Shown here: one piece after another, positions 59,482 to 64,000 of the stretch
How positions within the stretch are numbered: position 1 is the first letter of the stretch
Layout of the letters: each line of letters opens with the position of its first letter
Assembly (NCBI RefSeq): GCF_024171695.1
Contig: NZ_JAMTCF010000012.1
Location: forward strand, 62,001-126,000
DNA length: 64,000 nt
Source: Actinosynnema pretiosum
Lineage (GTDB): Bacteria; Actinomycetota; Actinomycetes; Mycobacteriales; Pseudonocardiaceae
Direction of reading: 5' to 3'
Notes under the pieces: generated by a model
Seen by the model: only the letters and a program-made list of their open reading frames with translations
The model's database searches: none
What the model was told of the DNA's origin: nothing
Program-made: the position numbers and the translations under genes

Positions 59482-60890
59482 TGCGCGATCTGGTCACCGG
59501 TCGGCGGATGCGGCTGGGCACCCGGCTCGCGCTGGGCCTGGGCGCGCTGGCGCTGGCGGTGTTCGGGCTGGTCGGGGCGCTGGTGGTGACCTCCATGGAG
59601 GACTACCTGGCGCGCAAGCTCGACGCGCAGATGAAGTCCACCCAGATCGCGCAGGAGAAGGACTTCCGCGACAACGGGGACGTCCTCGGGCCGGTGTACG
59701 GCTGGTACTACGCGGTGTACGAGGTGCGGGACGGCGAGCCCCGGCCGCTGCCCTCGCACAAGCTGCCGCTGGACGACCGGCCGATGGCGAAGGTGGCCAC
59801 GATGGTCACCGGGGACCAGCCGGTGTTCACCACGGTCCACCTGGAGGGCGAGGGGACCTACCGGGTGCGCGGCTGCCCTGCGGGCGACGGGACCGTGCTG
59901 GTGAGCGCGGCGCCCATGGACGACCTGACCACGACCGTGCAGCAGCTGACCATGGTGCTGGTGGCGCTGTTCGCGCTGGCGCTGGTGGCGCTGGTGGTGG
60001 TCGGGCGGGCGGTGCTGCGGCGCGGGTTGCAGCCGCTGAGCGAGATGGCGCGCACCGCGCACGACATCACCTCGCACGACCTGACCGACTCGGCGCGGCT
60101 GCCGGTGCGGTCGGAGGGCTCGTACGGCGGGGTCGAGGTGGCCGAGCTGCGGACGGCGTTCAACACGATGCTGGAGCACATCGACAGCTCGCTGGCCGCG
60201 CGGACGGTCGCCGAGCAGCGGCTGCGCCGGTTCATCGCGGACGCCTCGCACGAGCTGCGCACGCCGCTGACCTCGATCCGGGGGTACGCGGACCTGTTCC
60301 GGTACGCGGCGGCCAACGCGCCGGAGGAGCGCGAGGCGCACCTGGAGAAGCTGCGGGCCGAGGCGGCGCGGATGAGCGTGCTGCTGGAGGAGCTGCTGCT
60401 GCTGGCGCGGCTGGACTCGGCGGAGGCCGAGCCGCCGGTGCGGCCGGAGAACGGCGACCTGGTGGAGCTGGTCGGGCAGGCGGTGGACGCGTTCCGGGCG
60501 GCGCGGCCGGGTCGCCCGGTGGCGCTCACCGCCGCGCACCCGAGCGTGCCGATGCGGTTCGACGCGGTGCGGCTGCGGCAGGTGCTGGACAACCTGCTGA
60601 CCAACGCGGCGGTGCACACGCCGCTGGGCACGGCGGTGTCGGTGTCGGTGGACGTGGTGGGCGGCGACGCGGTGGTGCGGGTGCGCGACGCGGGGCCGGG
60701 CATCCCGGCGCGCGACCAGCAGCGGATCTTCGACCGGTTCTACCGGGTGGACCACTCGCGCACCCGCGACCGGGGCGGCAGCGGGTTGGGGCTCGCGGTG
60801 GCGCGGTCGCTGGTGGAGGCGCACCGGGGGACGCTGGAGCTGGAGAGCCGTCCTGGCTCGACGACGTTCACGATCACGCTGCCGCGCTGA
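59481..60890 (+). CDS. Membrane sensor histidine kinase
   Basis: This kinase has 469 residues: membrane helix 1 (ALGLGALALAVFGLVGALVV, about 18-37), an extracytoplasmic sensor of about 115 residues, helix 2 (LTMVLVALFALALVALVVVG, about 156-175), a HAMP region, the HisKA box FIADASHELRTPLTSIRGYA with His257, and HATPase motifs QVLDNLLTNAAVHT, VRDAGPGIP and GGSGLGLAVARSL. The sensed signal is unknown. The divergent flavin electron-transfer genes suggest redox or envelope conditions. Confidence 0.93.
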   Translation: MRDLVTGRRMRLGTRLALGLGALALAVFGLVGALVVTSMEDYLARKLDAQMKSTQIAQEKDFRDNGDVLGPVYGWYYAVYEVRDGEPRPLPSHKLPLDDRPMAKVATMVTGDQPVFTTVHLEGEGTYRVRGCPAGDGTVLVSAAPMDDLTTTVQQLTMVLVALFALALVALVVVGRAVLRRGLQPLSEMARTAHDITSHDLTDSARLPVRSEGSYGGVEVAELRTAFNTMLEHIDSSLAARTVAEQRLRRFIADASHELRTPLTSIRGYADLFRYAAANAPEEREAHLEKLRAEAARMSVLLEELLLLARLDSAEAEPPVRPENGDLVELVGQAVDAFRAARPGRPVALTAAHPSVPMRFDAVRLRQVLDNLLTNAAVHTPLGTAVSVSVDVVGGDAVVRVRDAGPGIPARDQQRIFDRFYRVDHSRTRDRGGSGLGLAVARSLVEAHRGTLELESRPGSTTFTITLPR

Positions 60891-61345
60891 GCGACAACCA
60901 CCTTTCCGGTGAACCTGCCGCGCTCGGGCGCGCGCGGGCCCGGAAACCCGATCAATGCGGTTCCCCGCGCGCCCGCCGACCAACCTCGGGAACGGTCCCG
61001 GCGGTGCGGTTTCCCGAAGCGCGGTGACGGTTTTCCGCCGGTTGCGCCGCCAGGCCGCAGTTCGTGGGCGGGATGGCCCGCCACTCCCCCGACCAGGTGT
61101 GGTCCCCATCCCTTCGCCGTCTGGAACCGCCTCGCCGATTCATCCCGGCGGGCGAACTCGTGCCCCCTAGAAAGGTCATAGGATCGCCCGCGCGAGTTTT
61201 CTTCCGAAACCCGACGTGCCCGTATCGGGTCGTATTTCCGGCATTCCCCCGCACCTCCGTCCGGCGTGCCGGGACACCGAGGTCCCGGCGCGGTCCGCAG
61301 ACCTCCGGCGCAGCAGCCGGGGGTGTGACGAGGGAGGTCCGGAAG
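60891..61345. other. 455-bp intergenic region before the vWA gene
   Basis: No gene is supported here. The middle is GC-rich. From about 61160 it contains CCTAGAAAGGTCATAGG (61166-61182), a motif shared with the 65-bp repeats at 57201 and 57266, then a more AT-rich stretch (61195-61245) that may form the leader of the vWA gene. Confidence 0.6.
61166..61182. promoter_or_regulatory. Shared CCTAGAAA-GTCA motif upstream of the vWA gene
   Basis: CCTAGAAAGGTCATAGG matches CCTAGAAATGTCACAGG at 57201-57217 in 15 of 17 positions. It contains outer CCTA/TAGG arms. It may be an operator, or TAGGAT at its end may be a -10 element. Confidence 0.45.
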
Positions 61346-63001
61346 ATGGCTGTTCCCCGGAGAACCACGGCGGCGGTGGCGCTGGCCGCCGCCGCGCTGG
61401 CCGCCGCGCCGCACGCGGTGGCGCACGCGGCCCCCACGACCGAGCGGGCGGAGCAGGTGGCCGCCGCCGCCGCGCCCGCCGCCTCCCGCTGCGGGCCGAT
61501 GGACGTGGTGTTCGCGCTCGACGACACCGGCAGCATGGGCGGGGCGCTGAACAACATCAAGACCAGCATCAACGCGCTCGTCGGCGACGTGGTGTCGTCG
61601 TCCGGCGGCGACTACCGGTTCGGCCTGGTCACGTTCAAGGACTCGATCAAGGTGGTCACCGGTCTCGCGGCGAGCAACGCGGGGACCGTGACGAGCTACG
61701 TGACGAACGTGCTGGCCGCGACCGGTGGCGGTGGCGAGCCGGAGGCCTCCGACGAGGCGCTGCGGACCGCCGTGTCGCTGCGCCCGGCGGCGGGCATCCC
61801 GCAGAACGTCGACTTCACCGGCCCGTGGCGCTCGAACGCGCGCAAGTTCGTGGTGCTGGTGACCGACGCCCGCCCCGGCGGCTTCGACGACGCCTTCACG
61901 GCCGCCGACCAGGCCAGCGCCACCGCCGTGGCCAGCAGCGCGCTCGCGGCGGGGATCAAGCTGTCGGCGGTCTACGTGCCCACCTCGTCGGCGATGACCC
62001 CGACCATCGCGCCGATCATGCAGAACTACGCCACCACCACCGGCGGCGTCTACGTGCAGGCCCAGGCGGACGGCAGCGGCACCGCCGACGCGATCCGCAG
62101 GGCGCTGTCGGACTGCCGCCGCACCGACGTGTTCATGCGCGACCAGACCACCGACAACGGGGTGGAGGTCAACCCGAACGGCTCGGTGTGGGCGAGCCCG
62201 GACATCAAGGTCTGCCCGACCACCGCGGACTGCGCCACGACCTACCAGCCGCCCGTGGGCTCCACGAGCTGGATCCACGTGCGGCTGAACAACCCGGGCC
62301 CGTACGGGTCGGGCACGGGCGCGGGCACGCTGAAGCTGTACTGGGTGAACCCGAGCGGGTCGACGGTGTGGAACGACGCGACCGGCGGCGACTGGACGTT
62401 CATCGGCCAGCAGGCCGCGACCGTCCCGGCGGGCACGACCGTGGTGAAGGTGCCGTGGACGAACGTGCCCGGCCCCGGCCACTTCTGCCTGCTGGCGCGC
62501 TGGGTGTCCGCGAACGACCCGATGACCTACGCCGAGGGCGCCAACACCGCGCTGAACGCGAAGAACAACAACAACATCGCGTGGCGGAACGTGGACACCG
62601 TGCGGGTGCGCCCGACCGTGCCGGGCCGCACGTCGTTCACCCTGGGCAACGCGGTGGAGAAGGAGATCAGGACGGACCTGCTGTTCACCAGCCCCGGCAA
62701 GCCGTTCGTGGGGACCGGCAAGGTCGTGGTGGACCTGGGCCGGGAGCTGTTCCAGCGGTGGCAGGACTCGGGCGGTCAGGCGCGCGGGATCGAGCGGGTC
62801 GGCGAGACGGCCGTGCAGGTGCTCGACCCGAAGGAGGCGGCGCTGACCGGGATCGCGGTGCGGCCGGGCGAGCGGTTCACGGCGGGCCTGGAGTTCCAGG
62901 GCGGCGAGCCGGGCGGCGAGTACCTGCTGCACGTGGTGCAGCGCCTCGGCGACGAGGAGCTGGGCGGCGTCGCCTACCAGGTGCTGGTGGAGAAGGAGTA
63001 G
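61346..63001 (+). CDS. Secreted von Willebrand factor A domain protein
   Basis: The 551-residue precursor has a signal peptide (PRRTTAAVALAAAALAAAPH, cut near residue 33). The vWA domain (about 50-245) begins MDVVFALDDTGSMGGAL with a DxTxS form of the metal-ion-dependent adhesion site and continues through VTFKDSIKVV and KFVVLVTDARPGG. The remaining 300 residues are beta-rich with GNxx and WxxV features and are not assigned. There is no C-terminal anchor, so it is released or wall-bound. The ATG at 61346 follows GGGAGGTCCGGA. Confidence 0.85.
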   Translation: MAVPRRTTAAVALAAAALAAAPHAVAHAAPTTERAEQVAAAAAPAASRCGPMDVVFALDDTGSMGGALNNIKTSINALVGDVVSSSGGDYRFGLVTFKDSIKVVTGLAASNAGTVTSYVTNVLAATGGGGEPEASDEALRTAVSLRPAAGIPQNVDFTGPWRSNARKFVVLVTDARPGGFDDAFTAADQASATAVASSALAAGIKLSAVYVPTSSAMTPTIAPIMQNYATTTGGVYVQAQADGSGTADAIRRALSDCRRTDVFMRDQTTDNGVEVNPNGSVWASPDIKVCPTTADCATTYQPPVGSTSWIHVRLNNPGPYGSGTGAGTLKLYWVNPSGSTVWNDATGGDWTFIGQQAATVPAGTTVVKVPWTNVPGPGHFCLLARWVSANDPMTYAEGANTALNAKNNNNIAWRNVDTVRVRPTVPGRTSFTLGNAVEKEIRTDLLFTSPGKPFVGTGKVVVDLGRELFQRWQDSGGQARGIERVGETAVQVLDPKEAALTGIAVRPGERFTAGLEFQGGEPGGEYLLHVVQRLGDEELGGVAYQVLVEKE

Positions 63002-63169
63002 GCGCGCGCGTGCCCGAGCGGGCGGTGTGAACGGCCGGGCGGCCTCGGACCTGAGGGGTCGCCCGGTCCGCTCAGGAAAGGTTCAGTTAGTCCTCAGCTC
63101 GACCCGGCCACTGGCGTTCCCCCGATCGAGACCGGCAAACAGAGTCCGGCGAGAGAGCGGAGCAGAGCC

Positions 63170-64000
63170 GTGCCGTTCACCAGCAACCGAGTCAGAGCGG
63201 AACTCGCGCAGGCCCTGGCGGCCTTGGCCGAGGCGGAGAAGGACACCGCCGCGGTGACCGCCGTGGTCAGGGCGCTCGACGGGGTCAAGTCCTCGAAGGC
63301 CGCCGCCAAGGCCGCCTTGGACGTGGTCAGGGAGCGGTTCGGCTGGGTCTACGGCTCCTACTGGCAGGTGGACGGGACGGGCAAGGCGCTGCGGTTCGCG
63401 GTCGAGTCCGGCGACGCGGGCGAGGAGTTCCGCGCGGTCACCCGCGAGGCCTCGTTCGCCGAGGGCGTCGGCCTGTCCGGGCGGGCCTGGCGCAGCCGCG
63501 ACCTGGTGTTCGTCGGCGACCTGGGCACGCTGCGGGACTGCGTGCGCGCCCCCGTCGCGCAGAAGGTCGGCGTGAGGTCCGGCATCTGCTTCCCGCTGAC
63601 CGAGGGCGGCCAGGTGGTCGGCACCATGGACTTCTTCTCGCTGGAGGAGCTGAACCCGTCCAAGCAGCGCCTGGAGGCGCTGCGCAGCATCGGGCTGCTG
63701 GTCGCCCAGGCCATGGAGCGGGTGGTCGACGTCGAGCACCAGGCCGCGTCGGCGCTGGACATCCAGGCGGTGAACGCGGTGCTGCGCGGCCTCGGCACGG
63801 CCGCCTCCGAGGAGGAGGCGACCCGGCAGGCGCTGGACACCGTGCGCAGCGAGTTCGGCTGGGCCTACGGCTCGTTCTGGGCGGTGGACCCGACCGGGCA
63901 GGAGCTGCGGTTCGTGACCGAGTCCGGGGACGCGGGCGCGGAGTTCCGCAAGATCACCCGCGAGGCCTCGTTCCGGCAGGGCGTCGGGCTGGCCGGTCGG
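63170..64000 (+). CDS. Tandem GAF-domain protein (3' partial)
   Basis: The frame stays open to the window end (277 codons seen). After a helical N-terminal segment (residues 1-45) a first GAF-like domain runs from about 48 to 190 (RERFGWVYGSYWQVDG, FRAVTREASFAEGVGLSGRAW, VFVGDLGTLRDC, GICFPLTEGGQVVGTMDFFS). A second very similar domain begins near 215 (RSEFGWAYGSFWAVDP, FRKITREASFRQGVGLAGR) and is cut by the window end. GAF domains bind small ligands and are often found in signalling proteins. The output domain lies outside. The GTG at 63170 has GAGAGAGCGGAG upstream. Confidence 0.82.
   Translation, partial: MPFTSNRVRAELAQALAALAEAEKDTAAVTAVVRALDGVKSSKAAAKAALDVVRERFGWVYGSYWQVDGTGKALRFAVESGDAGEEFRAVTREASFAEGVGLSGRAWRSRDLVFVGDLGTLRDCVRAPVAQKVGVRSGICFPLTEGGQVVGTMDFFSLEELNPSKQRLEALRSIGLLVAQAMERVVDVEHQAASALDIQAVNAVLRGLGTAASEEEATRQALDTVRSEFGWAYGSFWAVDPTGQELRFVTESGDAGAEFRKITREASFRQGVGLAGR

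Overview
The window is very GC-rich actinomycete chromosome with strong G/C at third codon positions, many GTG starts and many 4-nt start/stop overlaps. Several features point to a filamentous actinomycete of the Pseudonocardiales, perhaps Actinosynnema or Saccharothrix (inference; no marker gene settles it): an AfsR/SARP regulator, a DasR system with dre sites, XRE/DUF397 pairs, a SigE-family ECF factor, and a def / DUF3263 / LytR_C block with the same layout as Mycobacterium Rv0429c-Rv0431. I see no rRNA, tRNA, CRISPR array, prophage or transposase. It looks like ordinary chromosome with a regulatory and catabolic flavour.

Layout. 1-12 kb: the end of an M48 peptidase, phosphatidylserine decarboxylase and synthase, an ECF sigma factor with a membrane-anchored partner, a CDC48-like AAA ATPase, an old-yellow-enzyme reductase divergent from a GntR regulator, and the LytR_C / DUF3263 / def block. 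12-27 kb: thiamine biosynthesis in two blocks, thiC-thiD on the plus strand and thiO-thiS-thiG on the minus strand, each behind a TPP riboswitch, with thiE divergent from the second block. Between the blocks lie three TetR regulators, each divergent from a small enzyme gene and each with a visible palindromic operator, then an XRE regulator with two tandem DUF397 genes. 28-35 kb: a threonine dehydratase, then dasR divergent from a sugar ABC transporter and a SIS-domain aminosugar enzyme, with DasR-type dre palindromes at both promoters. The transporter has no ATPase gene here, so a shared MsiK-like ATPase is implied. 35-46.5 kb: a GntR/FCD regulator, a serine hydrolase, a complete five-gene non-phosphorylative L-fucose pathway in which all four junctions are GTGA overlaps, and a secreted subtilase whose stop overlaps the start of an N-acetylglucosamine kinase gene. 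Together with the Das genes this suggests use of fucose- and GlcNAc-containing glycans. 46.6-55 kb: LysR/LLM oxidoreductase pair, DUF3159 membrane protein, GDSL hydrolase, AfsR-type regulator and an ADP-ribosylglycohydrolase. 56-61 kb: a flavin electron-transfer module (ApbE, FMN-binding protein, ferric-reductase-like protein) divergent from a two-component system. The right end has a secreted von Willebrand A protein and the start of a tandem-GAF protein.

The most unusual feature is non-coding. A roughly 295-bp element with a long hairpin occurs twice (11542-11834 and 55329-55629). Both copies lie in convergent intergenic gaps in the same orientation, and a base pair in the outer stem has changed on both sides. 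Short GC-rich tandem repeats also recur, several running across stop codons or inserted in frame into enzymes such as ThiE. Gene starts were chosen by reading ribosome binding sites, overlaps and family start motifs by eye. No database search was run.
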